Source: Theobroma cacao (Eukaryota; Streptophyta; Magnoliopsida; Malvales; Malvaceae). Taken from it: 64,000 nt of DNA. The notes beneath the pieces were generated by a model that had not been told where the DNA came from, did no database searches, and saw only the letters and a list, made by a program, of their open reading frames with translations. Every line of letters begins with the position of its first letter. The stretch's first letter is position 1. Of this stretch, positions 46,263 to 58,424 are shown one piece after another. Where the stretch lies: NCBI RefSeq assembly GCF_000208745.1, contig NC_030853.1, forward strand, positions 3,762,586 to 3,826,585. The letters are read 5' to 3'. Made by a program: the position numbers and the translations under genes.

Positions 46263-48656
46263 CTCTTATGTGACCGTTAAAAAATAGGGTTTAACATTCA
46301 AACTTTTGCACAAAGTCCAAAATTGAGTTTTTGATGAAAAGAAGGTCCAACATATTCTTCTTTGGATAAGGGTTTGTATTTGTCATAATTCTAAGCATTA
46401 TTACTTTTTTTTATAAGTTTAAGGAAAAAATAAATATTTAATAATTTTACATATTTTAATATTTAAATCATTAGCATTAAAATATTATGTTATTTTTGTC
46501 ATGTTATTATTTATTATTTTAATTGATAAAGTTGAGAAGTTAAAATTTTACATTAAAACATTATAAATTTGTTCAATTTTATATTCTTATACATAAGGGC
46601 AATTTTGTAAATTTACATTACATTCTTAGTAAAGTGCTTTCAAACCAAACACTACAATGTAATCCTCTCAATAATCACATTCTTTGCAATCATCATTTTC
46701 TTATGTTATACCAAACACTACGAAGTTATTTTACTAGTAATCACATTCCTAGTAATATATCAAATGCAACTTGGATGTATACCGATTTATAGTGACTTGT
46801 TATTGTAGTACAACAGCGACTGTCATAAGAGTTTGGTTTGACTAGACAATATTGTTAAAGGGGTGTTTTTCAAGTGGCAAAGATTCAATATTTGGGTTGA
46901 TAGAGGAGGATTCTATTATGATAATTACTAAGAGAATTTTTGAAGAAAAAGGTTTTTGTGAGTAATAGGGAGTTAGTTTGGAGAGCATGTTTAGGATAAT
47001 AATTAATATAATACAATATATTCATTGTTTTTGTGTGGTTTTTCAATTATAATGAAAATTTTTGTTTCATTTGCTTTTTTTTATAATAACAATGTGGAGA
47101 TAATAGTTATTATAAGAAAAGAAATCTTGTATTCTTAAATTGTGTATATAATCACAGAACTTATACAAACGTAATCTTATTCATAACCTAATTTCAACTA
47201 ATTAATAATATAGTGATCTAATTAGTCAATTAATAATATTATATAATAATTGTATTACTGACTCTGTATAATATTTTAACAATCACAAAGGAGGTCGAGA
47301 TTTTAACGGGCTACAAATTTTCAAAGCAAGATTTCAACACCATTACATTTGGTTCCTTTCCTCTCTTTTACTTGTAAAGATTTATGTAAGATTGCTCAAA
47401 GTCAAAAAATTTGTAAATTCAGATGATAAGTTTAATGGATTAAATTAATTAAAAACCCAAAATTCATATTTGTAAGTAAACTTTCACTACCTCTTAGTCC
47501 TTAGACCATGAGAAATTATTATTATTATGGTTTGGGGGTTCTTTTACCTTAATACATATATTAAATGATTAAATCATTCATGTTATGCACGGATATTATT
47601 AAATAGAATTAAAATGTTAAAGAAGCCCATAATTAATTAATTTATTAGTTCATATTAAACTAATTAATTTATTATTTAACAGGAACATTAGAAAAAATCA
47701 AACTGGGTATTAAAGAATTAATAATTACTTATAATAAGAATAGTTAATTGAGTAATTAAAGCACCGGCGAAAGACATGCTTAGCACTCTAGTGAGTTCAG
47801 ATATCTATGTTCGCTGCCAGCTGGCTAATTAGATCTCATTATATTATATATCTTTACTATATAAAAAAAAAATCAAGCATCTTTATTAATTTAAAAATAA
47901 CATGCCAAGTTGTAGCACTCAATTAATAAATAAATAAACTGCCCAGCTGGATTGTTGAAAAAATTAACTGCATCACATTGAATATGTTATATAAATCAGA
48001 TTTTTGGTTTTTTTTTTGGGTTTCTATTTAAATTGCGAAATTCATTTCTCTCGAATGAGAATTTTAGAAAAAAAAATATCGAATAAAAAGATATATGAAG
48101 TTACTATCAAAGAATTACATAAATTTTCGTAACAATCTTTTATGGATTCTTGTTATTGAATCACCAAACTTGGTATGAAAATGAGAACCAAGACCTTTGT
48201 ATTATTTAAAGGTTGTATAATCACTTGTTAGGATTAGTTAAAATAATATTTTAGAATTTAATTTTTTTCATTTAATGCATTATTTTTATTACATTTGAAA
48301 AAAATATAATGCATTAATTACAAAATTATTTTTATAAACACAGAGAATTCTTAAATGAAAACCCAAGCTACCTTAGGATTGCAATTTTGTAATTAAAAAA
48401 TTGTTAATTAAATATCATAGGTTGCCTTGTAAATGACTTTATCAATTGTTAATGGGCGGTGTTGTGCATTCGGTTGTGCACGTTAATGAATGAGCCATTG
48501 GAATCATGGCTCATTATTTTACACGCATATCAACACGCATTTATTTCTTCTTTGCCTAACTTACCAGAAATATTCTGAAAGAGAAAGATTACTTCCTATG
48601 AAAGACTAGTGTTTTTAATCTCAATATTTCTTCTGTCGTGAAGGAGAAAAGTTGGA
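46263..48656. other. Intergenic stretch with one Tourist-like end
   Basis: At ~46570-46765 the sequence resembles the right end of the MITE at 15366-16070 (ACCAAACACTAC, CACATTCCTAGTAATATATC, CAAATGCAACTT). A left end was not found. The rest (46766-48656) is AT-rich without ORFs. Confidence 0.45.
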
Positions 48657-48955
48657 GTTAGGATATTTTAAAAATAACGGGTGTCTTAAATGTTAAAGTT
48701 TTTAAAAATAATTAATAAGATTAATGTTTTTAGATTCGGATATCTTATCAAATAATAAAATTGAAATTAAAATATTTTAAAAATAACGGATACTCTATTT
48801 GATTATATTTTTGTAAAAAAATTAACAAAATTAATATTTTTTAAGTTTGGATATCTTATTAAATAATAGAATTCAAATTAAAATGCTTAAAAAATGACAG
48901 ATACTCTATCTATCTATTGAGATCTTACAAAAAAACTAACAAAATTAAAAAACAA
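48657..48955. repeat. Tandem repeat, ~111 bp x 2.7
   Basis: Units start at about 48657, 48769 and 48880. Each begins with an ATATTTTAAAAATAACGG- or ATGCTTAAAAAATGACAG-type phrase, passes ACTCTATTTGATTATA and AACAAAATTAAT, and ends GGATATCTTATTAAATAATAGAATT. Non-coding. Confidence 0.75.
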
Positions 48956-50273
48956 CATCACTATTCCAAATGTTAAAAAAGCTCTTCCCATGAACGAAAC
49001 ATTGACATCCTACCCAACATGTTAACATGATTTTTAGAGCTGGCATTTGCTTATTCATAAAAAGGAGTGATATGATTTGCAGATTATAACCCAATCAGAG
49101 AGAAAGAGTGATCGATCTTAACATAAACTTGGACCATGGTCCCACCTCTTTGAACCAACCCTACATTTCAGTTTTAACAAATTAGGTTTGTCGCAAAAGC
49201 AAGAGCCAATTACTCAGTTCCAACAAATCAAGGTTGGATCAGAAGCAAAAGCAGACTAACTAATGACTCAAGTGTATATTGCTAACAGTTTTTTGAGTTC
49301 ATCTAACTGAAAATGAGAGAAAGGGACATTGGAATTCCCCACCCTCGATGTAAAGAAGTTGCTTCTCTGACAAAGAAACTTCAAAAGAAGATATGAGAAA
49401 AGCAAATGGGAAAATTAAAAGAAAAAAATGAAACAGTCAATTTTTCTTTTAGTTTGTGTTTCTTGGTTTTCTTATTCTATGATTCTGAGCCATTGAGAAT
49501 AGAAAAATGACAGCAGGAATCTGTGCCCTTCTCTTTTTTTGCCCTTTTGGTTACTCTAGATCTGTTTTAGGAGCCAACTCCAATCAATAACTGGGCAAGA
49601 TGCAGGCAAAGAAAACCATACAGAAATGAAAAAAGAAAGCTATTGACATTGGATTCTGGAACTCTTTTCCTTTTCCCACATTTTCTTGGGGTGAGCTACA
49701 GATAATGGAAACTTCTTTTGAAAGATGAGACAGGAATGCATTCAAACAAATGAAAAGCATTTTGTTCTTTACAAAATGGGTAGATGTTCAACTGATAACC
49801 AAAAAGCAAGCAAGCAATTCAGCTTGAAATTGAACTAAAGAGAGTATAGGAATTTGTAGACAAGAAAGAAAGGAGGCTCAGTTGTAATGGTCCATACCAG
49901 AAGTTGAAGTTGCAGACAAGGGTACAAATGCAGAAGTGAAAAAAAAATACAAAGGATCATATGATTTAAACAAAAACAAATAGACAGTTATTCACACTTC
50001 ACACAACCGAGTAAAATTAATAATATATGATATCCCCCCCTACCAGATACAACATAAAATTGCAAAAAAAAAAAAAATTACAGGGGAGTAAGAAAAATGT
50101 TGCTATGAATATGGGCAAGGGGGGGGGGGGAAGGAATATTAAAAGGAAAATGATAAGTGCAACTGTTTCTTAAAGAGAATGAATCCAAGAATAAACCAAC
50201 AATAAAAGCTCTAGCTAAGCATAGTGAAAACAAACAAAAAAAAAAGAAAAAACAATGAAAGATTGCTGATTTT
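48956..50273. other. Region downstream of the receptor kinase
   Basis: No ORF. It should include the 3' untranslated region of the kinase near its right end. A run of A and a run of 13 G (~50116-50128) are simple-sequence tracts. Composition is less AT-rich at 49100-49900 than in the flanks. Confidence 0.4.
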
Positions 50274-53200
50274 TTAGTCCTTTACTGAAGATGGAGCGCC
50301 TGAATCAACTGAGTAAGCCTGCTGGGAAGACCCATCACCTACATCGGGGGTTTGATAAGTCTCTTTTTCTGAGCTAGAGCGACAGAGCTCCTCAATTTGG
50401 CTTGTTACCTCAGCCATTGAAGGACGCTTGTCGGGATACTGAGCAGTGCAATTGATGGCAAGCTGTAAGAGCTGGACCATATCCTCCTCAACATTCTGGA
50501 ATCTCAGAAGTTCAAGGTCGAACACCTCAGCAGTCCACTCCTCTCGAACTATAGATTGGACCCATCTTGGGAGGTCTACTCCTTCCTCATTCAGTAAGGC
50601 ATGTGTGGGTGCCTTCCCTGTAAGCAGTTCTAGAAGCAATATACCAAAGCTGTAGACATCGGCTTTTTGGGATACTTTACGAGCATCTGTTACCTCAGGT
50701 GCTCGGTAGCCATCAACACGGTTGGGAGTTGACATAGGGCCAGCAAGATGAGCGAGACCAAAATCAGATACACGAGCTTCATAGGATGTAGTAAGCAGGA
50801 TATTTGACGATTTGATGTTTCCATGGGATATTCCTGTGCCCTTGGAATGGAGGTATGCAATGCCTCTGGCAGCTCCAAGGGCGATGCCAGACCTTGTGTC
50901 CCAATTCAATGGAGTCCTACCAGCTCCTCTGTTACCTGAGTGAACCAAAAACAGAAACAATAATAACAAGAAAATAAAACATACTAAAAGAGAGAAAATA
51001 GAATGTCCTATATCATGCATTCTCCAATCATTATCTCTTTCCATCTCATTTCCCAACATTGATAAGCAAGGAAAAAATGCATGTTCTATTCCATAGAAAT
51101 ACCTAAGCCATTTCTCTCCCCGGGAATTTTCTAAAGCAAAGCTTTGCACAGAGACATAGTGAACATTACTTTCATAGTTTTTATTACTAACATAACAGTG
51201 GAAAGATTTTCTTCACACTTATATCACAAATGACTGCCAAAAATAATCATGTAAAACTATTATGAGCATTTCATGTTTCTGTAATTAAATATAAAAAGAT
51301 TTTCTTCATTCCATGTTTCTGTAATTAAATATGAGCATTTCAGTATAATCCTTGTAGAGCAAATATACCACAAAAATTTACTGAAATACATCAGAGCTTA
51401 TGTAAATAACAGGTCTATCAGTTGCTTGCATGCTACGACTTTGACTCTCAGTTTTACATGATCAGTGATCAGATTTAGGATTGGTATCTCCATACAGTTT
51501 CCTTATGAAGGATAACAGTTTTCAAATAAATTATGAACTAAAAACTTCGGAGGTACAAATATTGGGGTTTCTTTTGTAGCTGCCAAATTCATAGCAAGTG
51601 ATGGTAAACAGAATGAGTACATACCAGAAATCTTATCAGATTTTCATAGATATTAAATGCCAAGTCAATTATATGCATATCTAACAAGCAAATTGAGCAA
51701 CTATAAACTTTGATTTCAAAGACAAAGTTCTATCGAAGATAGCTATTGATAACTCCTTTATTTATCAAACTTACTACTCTATCCAAATCCTAAAAAACTC
51801 GATACTAGTTCAGAAAACAATAAGATATAAAAGCAATTGATGAATCACGCAGAAGGCTATCATATCAATTCTATGTCATGATTATGTTTTAGCGATAGTC
51901 AAAATTGATCTATAAGATGTAACTCATCGAAATTCAAAATATTGAAGTTGCACCAAAAGAAAAAGTTGGCCCACACCAGTTGAAATTTGCAAATAAACAG
52001 GACTGGCCAATGGAGGCATAATAAGATTCCAGCAATCAAAGTGATCAAAAAAGGAAGAATGGCAATGATAACACCACCCCAAAAGCAAGAACAGAGTGCA
52101 CGCAGACGAAAGCATAGAAAAACGGAATACTCACCATGCAAAAGTGCAGACAAGCTTCCCATAGGCATGTAATCATATACAAGAAGCTTCTCATCCCCAC
52201 TAAAATAGTAGGCCCTTAATGAGACCAAGTTCTGATGATCCATGGCTCCAACTACCTCCATCTTCTCCTTGAATTCCTTCTCTGACACTGTCACATCCTT
52301 CAACCTCTTCACTGCAACAATCATCCCCATTTCCAAAGTAGCCTTATATGCCGTTCCAAATGTTCCTTTACCCAAAACCTCAGCAGATGCCCTCAATAAA
52401 TCCTCTAGATCGAATACCCTAGACGCCTTCCCAAAAAACACCAAATTCTTAGTCCCACTACTCCTAGCTTCTTTTTTGACTACCCCAGATAACCCACTGC
52501 TTCTATTATCAGCCTCCCCTGCAGCCTTTTCTTGCGGAATTTCAACCTCAGCCTGTTTTGCAGGGCCAACATCCCTTGTCTCCGTTTTCTTACCTCCCTT
52601 CCTTCTACACAAGCATATCAAAAGAATCAAAATCAACAAAACACCAACCACACACCCAACCACAATACCAGCAATTGCTCCACCAGACAATTTACTGCTA
52701 CTACTCTCAGTCCCGTTACAAGGAACCAAAGGCTTCCCACATAAAGAATTCCCTTGAAAAGCGCTCTCTGACTCCCCGGACAATGCTTTGGGGATTGACC
52801 CGTTTAACTGATTAAAAGAAACATTGAATTGCACAAGTGAAGGCAAATTAACATCTGGTATCGACCCAGATAAATGATTGTTCTCCAAATACAAAGTACC
52901 CAACCTAGTCAAATTATTAACACTCTCCGGGATCGTACCCGTGAAATTATTGTTCGCAAGATTAAGCCTGATCAGGTTCTGTAAAGTGAACAAGAATCCA
53001 GGAATCTCACCAGAAAAACCATTCCCCTGTAAGTAGAGGTTTCGAAGAGATGCAAGATTGGCAAAGTCAGAAGGGATTGGCCCAGACAGAGCGTTGAAAC
53101 GAAGTGAAAGCGTTTGGAGCTGAGTCAAGTTGCCAATGGCAATGGGAAGGTGACCTGACAGTCCCATTCCAGGCAGCCTTAACACGACGACTCTGTTTTG

Positions 53201-53401
53201 TTCGCACTTGACACCTGTCCAATTACATGGGGTGCTTGACAGATTCCATAAAAGTGAGCGTCCACCAACAGCTGCTCGGAGAGCCACCAGGGCTGCCCTG
53301 TCGGATGCTAGATCTGAACTCACACTGACCAACAGTGTTGCCCATAACAACAAGGAGAAACTGATTATGCTAGAAGCATGGGTGTTGGGATTTAGCTTCA
53401 T
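50274..53401 (-). CDS. LRR receptor-like kinase, RLK902/RKL1 group, probable pseudokinase
   Basis: Two exons, 52135-53401 and 50274-50935, join in frame (G|GT inside a Gly codon) to give 642 residues. The donor is G|GTGAGT and the acceptor CTCAG|G. A single-pass plasma-membrane receptor: signal peptide ~1-29, LRR N-terminal cap with CNWTGVKC (59-66), about five leucine-rich repeats (85-205), a short CNG-containing segment, transmembrane helix ~242-264, basic stop RRKGGKK, then a kinase-like domain from ~338. The glycine loop is GKGTFG (344-349) and the lysine is in VAVK (Lys365). The catalytic loop reads HGN (460-462) instead of HRD, DFG is kept (480-482) and APE is kept (501-503), so phosphotransfer is doubtful. 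Layout and length match Arabidopsis At1g48480 (RKL1) and At3g17840 (RLK902), around 650 residues. The Met at 53401 is preferred over the upstream in-frame Met at 53434 because the signal peptide follows it closely. RLK902 acts in immune signalling; that role for this gene is inference. Confidence 0.95.
50936..52134 (-). other. Intron of the receptor kinase (1,199 bp)
   Basis: GT at 52133-52134 and AG at 50936-50937 on the minus strand. It is AT-rich without an inserted ORF. It contains a ~45-bp local duplication at about 51265-51345 (GTTTCTGTAATTAAATAT twice, with GAGCATTTCA). Confidence 0.9.
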
Positions 53402-53760
53402 TGTTTGCTCTTGCTTGCGGCAAAGAAGAAACAATGCTATTGCTTTTGGTGTCCACTGCAGGGAAGAAGTGTCTTTCTGAGAGCTATGGGGTTGGAATGA
53501 AGATGAGTCTCATGGGGGCTAACCTTTTGACAACTTTTGTAGTGGCAATGTTTTGGAGTCTTCTAAATGTGAATTGTTGAACCTTAGAAAACTTGTTTTC
53601 CCTTTTTCTTCTCTTTGATAGTGCTACTTTGCGCTGTTTTGTCGAAGGAAACAGGAGGAGAGTAAATAGTGGAAATGGATGAATTTCAAGAATTTGGTAG
53701 GATTAAACTTGAGACGAAAAGAGAGAGAGAGAGAGAGAGCTTTAGGCTCAAGGTTGTTGA
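53402..53760 (-). promoter_or_regulatory. Leader and proximal promoter of the receptor kinase, with (GA)n
   Basis: Bases 53718-53741 are a GAGAGA repeat (CT repeat on the coding strand). Such CT tracts are common in plant 5' leaders and core promoters. A TATA-like CTATTTACT lies on the minus strand at about 53662-53670, 260 bp before the start codon. Which is the true start region cannot be told from sequence. Confidence 0.45.
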
Positions 53761-55202
53761 TGTGCATTAACTACCAAGACCCCGTACAAGAAAAAGGAGC
53801 CACCGGACTTGAGTTGGCTACTTGACTGTTCGACCTTTTATTTTATTTTTTTTGCTGGACTTCGTATCGGGAAATAATTCACTGATTTGCCGCGTAAATT
53901 AAGGAATTGCACTCCCTCCTAATTAGCTTTTAATTACAGGATCCCAAACGATTAACATTTAGCAATCAAATATTTGGACCGTTAAAAAGTTTTAAAATTG
54001 GAGAAACCGATTAAAATAATGAATTGGGTTGTGGAGTTTCGTCTGTTGATGATTAGGTAGAGTGAGCTTTCACCCTTTTTTTTTAATTACTCATTAATTT
54101 ATTAGTAATATTTCAAATCTATTAAAAAAGAATTAAGCAAATAAAAGGGGAGGGAAAGGTAGCCGGATCTGTATTTTGTTTAATGGGAGATCTACTTTTG
54201 GAGGAAACCCTATTATGTTCACAAAAGGGGGCAGTTTGGATTTTATTTTTGGTAAAACAAATTAGAAAGGATGGAAATCATCCTCATTAAGTATTGAAAT
54301 CCCAATAAGGAAAAGCATATCCATCATAATCCCTTTGAGGCTGGCTGAAAATTACTTCCTTTTTCCTTAATAAACAAGTCTTTTATTTATTTATTTATTG
54401 TATACAAAAGTTAAAAAAGAAAATTGCTCTCCAAGCACCAATAAAATCACATATCATATACGTACCGTCACAAAAAAAATCACGTATAATTTTATGGTAT
54501 ATTATACAATAATTGTTCTTTTCATTCACATTTAAACATTAATTTTTTTTATTTAAAAGTTTTATGACATTACTATTACTTTTAGTATAAAAAATTAAAA
54601 CAAAATTAGATTAAAATCAGGTGAACATTTTTTTTCTTGTTCAGGAGTAACATTGGAGACACGTGAAAGAGTTGTTTAGGTTTGAACCCAATTGTACATG
54701 CTTCTCGAAAGATTTCGATTCTACCAAGTCTATTTGTGAATTTAAGATTTAAAAGTTTCGAAATCTCTTCCTTAGTTGTTGAGATGCAACTTCATCATTC
54801 TTGAATCGAACTTTTTGAGTAAAAAGACATACACATTGATTATCATGTAAAACATTTAAATGTCATTTTGTAAAAGTTATCCGTTAACCATGTAAACATA
54901 TTTAATATTATTAAAAAAAACATTGAATAATATGAAAAAGAATAAAAAAACTTACCATGGGAAAGAATTCTATCAAGTTGTAAGAGAAAGCCCAACATGC
55001 ATACCACATGATGGTCACATGGTTTGAAATTGGCTCAAGTGAATTTACAATTTTAATAGCTAAAAGAGAAAAAAAAAAGTTTTGACCAATAATGCACCAA
55101 AAAAATTACATATATTCTTAATGTAGATTTGGCATTGGAACCATATCATTTTCAAGTCTCAAATGAAAGGCAATAATAATAATAATAATAATAATAATAA
55201 GA
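53761..55202. other. Intergenic stretch with simple repeats
   Basis: No gene was recognised. An (AAT)n run at 55172-55201 borders the next element. Confidence 0.4.
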
Positions 55203-55767
55203 GTAAAATATCTTCAACTCTCTAACTTTTAATTATAATTTCACGTGAATTTATTAATTTTTAAAAATAAATAATTTGTTTAAAAAAAATTTTCTGTTAG
55301 GTATATAGATCAAATCGTTAATTAATTGTTAATATTTTTATTAGTTTGATGATGTGATAATATTAAAAAAGATAATTTTATTTTTTATTAATTTAAAAAT
55401 TTATCCCAATATATAAATTAAAATTTTTCTTTTATATTTTTTTTCTATTCAAAAAAAAAAAACTCTCATTTACCTCTTACTGAAAAACTAGGGAGCACAT
55501 AGCGCGAGATTTGTGCTCTTAGGGGAGCACGAGGGCAGAGGGGGGGCGCAACTCCCTTGAGATGCTGAGGGGGCGGTCAGCGTTAAGAGAGTATGATCGG
55601 CTGGCTTAAAAAAAATAACAAAAAGAAAGGAAAAAAAAAGATAATTTTGACATTTTATATTTATCTATTAATATTATTTACATATTTAAAATAAATTATT
55701 TATTTTAAAAATTAATAAATTTATATAAAATTATTACTGAAAGTTAGAAATTGTTAATATTTTACCT
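55203..55767. repeat. Mutator-like MITE, family 2, long copy
   Basis: The left end (TAAAATATCTTCAACTCTC) pairs with the right end, reverse complement GGTAAAATATTAACAATTTC. The arms run ~90 bases and share TGAATTTATTAATTTTTAAA. The centre, 55490-55600, is GC-rich with GGAGCAC words. Its reverse complement shares CCCTAAGAGCACAAATCTCGC with the core of 14003-14327. The element splits an (AAT)n tract, present on both sides (55172-55201 and 55769-55791), which fits a target duplication within the microsatellite. Confidence 0.6.
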
Positions 55768-58424
55768 TAATAATAATAATAATAATAAATTATTCATATA
55801 ATGGATGTCATTTTTATTTTTAGGTTTTGATAAAATCCATCGAAAAAGAAGACAGCAGTAAAAATTTAACCAACAAGATTCTCACGCACTTCTTTGCTGG
55901 ATGGAGTGAAGCTCCAATGATTGGCCGGTGACCGATCGTAAAATAACAAACAAAAGCTGGGTTCGATCCGATATGCTCAGACGCATCGGATTTTCACATG
56001 TTTTGTTTTTTTTTCTTAATATGATTCTCGACAAGAAATCGGCGACGTGACGTGGCAACAGCTAGTTAAGCCCCTAAACCAGTCTTTTTCTTTTGATTGG
56101 GTCATCCATCACCGTCGAACGGCTTTATGTCCTATGGGTCCCACGTGACCTTAATAAATACCATGAGGCCGATCCTCGCGGTTTTACCCCATGCGGTCGT
56201 CCTCTTACAATGAGCAAAATAGTTTGAATGTTTGTCTTAAATAATTAATTTCCAAGAAAAAGGTTTGACTCTAATGGAATAGAAATTGATGGTAGTTTTG
56301 TAATTTTGCATCATAATTTTACTTTTTTTTTAAAATTATTGTATGAATTTTTATTCTCATGTAATTTATATACCCAATCTAAAAATCATACTAATTCACT
56401 AATGACTGAAAAAAGTTATATAATACTTAAGTTTAAACAAACAATAATTAAGAAGCCAATATTAAAGATCTCGAGTTTAAATATTGAAAGAAGGTGAGAT
56501 GATGTTAGTGGTATATTTAGAGAAAAAATAAATCAAACGTGATATGTATCATAATTGGATCTTTATATAAGTAAAATTTATTATCTCAGTAACAATTAAA
56601 GCTTGATCATAGTTAAATCCTGAATGGAGGTAAGTTTTTCAAAAAGATAATTCTAACTTGTGTTTTATGGTTTTTCATGCATAGAAAACCAATAATACAA
56701 CATCCAAAGATAGGAGAACAAGGTTGAAAACCGCAATGAAAGCATTTTGTTTTTAAGCTTTTTCTTAATGTTTTTAACTTTGTTTTTATGAAAAATCCAA
56801 AAAGCATTCTGTTTTCAAATTGGTTTTCTAATGATTTTCAAGTTTTGATTTACATCAAAGTTGAATTGTTTTCAAAGATCTTTAATTGTTAGTTTATAAA
56901 ATTTCAAACCTCCACAAATTGCATTTTTCAATTTTTTATATTAAACTTGATTTTTCTTCATTTTTTAAATTGATTTTCTTTTATGGGTACAATAAAAGAC
57001 CTTGAACGAAGTCAATTACTATTCCTATCATTAAAGCATGTAGAGATATGTTTTTACTATTGAGTATTCTCTGTAATGAACATATCTTATTAAAAATTTT
57101 ATATCTCGTGGCATTGCCTTTGTGGTTAAACTAAAAATTTGAGATCAAACACAATTTTCGAGTGCAATGTGAAATGGGTTCTAAGCAGGTTATTTAGGGA
57201 TATCAATTGATAAGATATTCGTTATTTTTTAAATATTCAAATCTTATAATTATTCAAATCAAATTTAAATATATTACTCGAACTCGTACCTTAATATCCT
57301 AATGCTATCTAGTAAATATTCAGATCTATTAAATACCTCGTTTAGGGTTTAAGACAAAAACAAAACAATATATATCTGAAATTAAATAAAAAAATAAATA
57401 TAATTCATTTTTTATAATATTAAAAATGGGTTTTGTTAAATTGACAAAATTATTAGTTGTCCAAGAGCATAATCATGGTTCAATCCTTTTTAAAAGGATA
57501 CAATATAGTTTATACATATTTATTTATAAACGGGTTTAAGTTCAAAGAGTGATATTTGTACCCTAACCAAACTCGAGATGAATAGTAAAATTACTACTTA
57601 AACTCATCTCAAATTTGAATACAAGTATCCAAACCTTATATAATCAAGTTGAATGCTCACGAATATCTTGTTAAATGGTACCCATTGCCATGGCGTGCTT
57701 TCTTCTTTTAATATTAGCTACAAAATTAAAATTTTATTCAATTAGGTAACCCTTTGGCCTTTTCCTTTTATTCTCATTATGCATTTGAAAAAATGGTACC
57801 ATTTCCTTCTAATTATCACATCACAAGTCATTTTTCTCAATTATTATCAGCACAAATAGAATCTATTTATAGTCTGATAAATAGTGTTTGTAACCAAAAT
57901 AATTTGATTAAGAAAAAAACTTACCAGAAATAGCACTATGTGAACGTGCAGGGAAGCCAATGATAGCAAAGCAACCGAAGTGGACAATGTGAAACTCTGT
58001 CCATTCTCCAAATTGGACCCTTTAAGAAATATCAGTTTTACTGTTAAATTCTTAATGGAAGCTAAACTCCCTTGGAAAAGCAACGAGGCAAGGATAAGGA
58101 CAGGAAGCCTTCAACCCTCTCCTTTCTCGTTCCTATTTTTGGCTCTTACGGGGATGGGGACTTCCCTATCCCCATCCCCATCCCCATCCCCTTTCGGTTC
58201 CTTGTATCCCTTCCTAATTTCCAAATAAATATCTGTATTTAATTTGACATAAAAAATTAAGAAAAACATTGCTTATTCATTTGGATTTGTTTAACTGAAA
58301 GGATAACATTTATTTAACTAAATTAATTTATGTTATTTATTATTTTATCTTAAACTCTTTTTGTCAATTTTTCCATCTCTTGGCACATGAAGAGGGTATC
58401 ATACCTAAAAAAATCTTAGAACTA
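55768..58424. other. Intergenic stretch with a G-box cluster and a possible exon
   Basis: The 55860-56220 part is GC-richer than its surroundings, with GACGTGACGTGGCA (~56046) and CCCACGTGACC (~56140) followed by TAAATA. It looks promoter-like, but no gene follows on either strand. On the minus strand at about 57930-58110 an open frame (LLSLASLHVHIVLFL) ends in a good donor GTAAGT at ~57921; I do not recognise it. The GC-rich phrase at 58150-58195 is entered separately. The rest is AT-rich. Confidence 0.35.
58150..58196. repeat. (CCCCAT)n tract and inverted partner, G-quadruplex-capable
   Basis: Plus strand: GGGGATGGGGA, then TATCCCCATCCCCATCCCCATCCCC-type repeats (CCCCAT x about 4). The minus strand has four or more runs of four G separated by two bases, the pattern of a G-quadruplex. 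The leading GGGGATGGGGA can also pair with the repeat as a hairpin. Confidence 0.7.

Noticed and set aside
50936..51149. N-terminal extension of exon 2 (upstream Met at 51149)
   Set aside because: The residues lie before the CAG acceptor and are intronic; the kinase frame is continuous only from 50935.
51899..52134. Extension of receptor kinase exon 1 by 79 codons to a stop
   Set aside because: It reads through a perfect GTGAGT donor into AT-rich intron sequence, and the kinase domain continues exactly at the acceptor at 50935.
52242..52757. 171-codon plus-strand ORF
   Set aside because: Antisense shadow of the receptor kinase exon 1.
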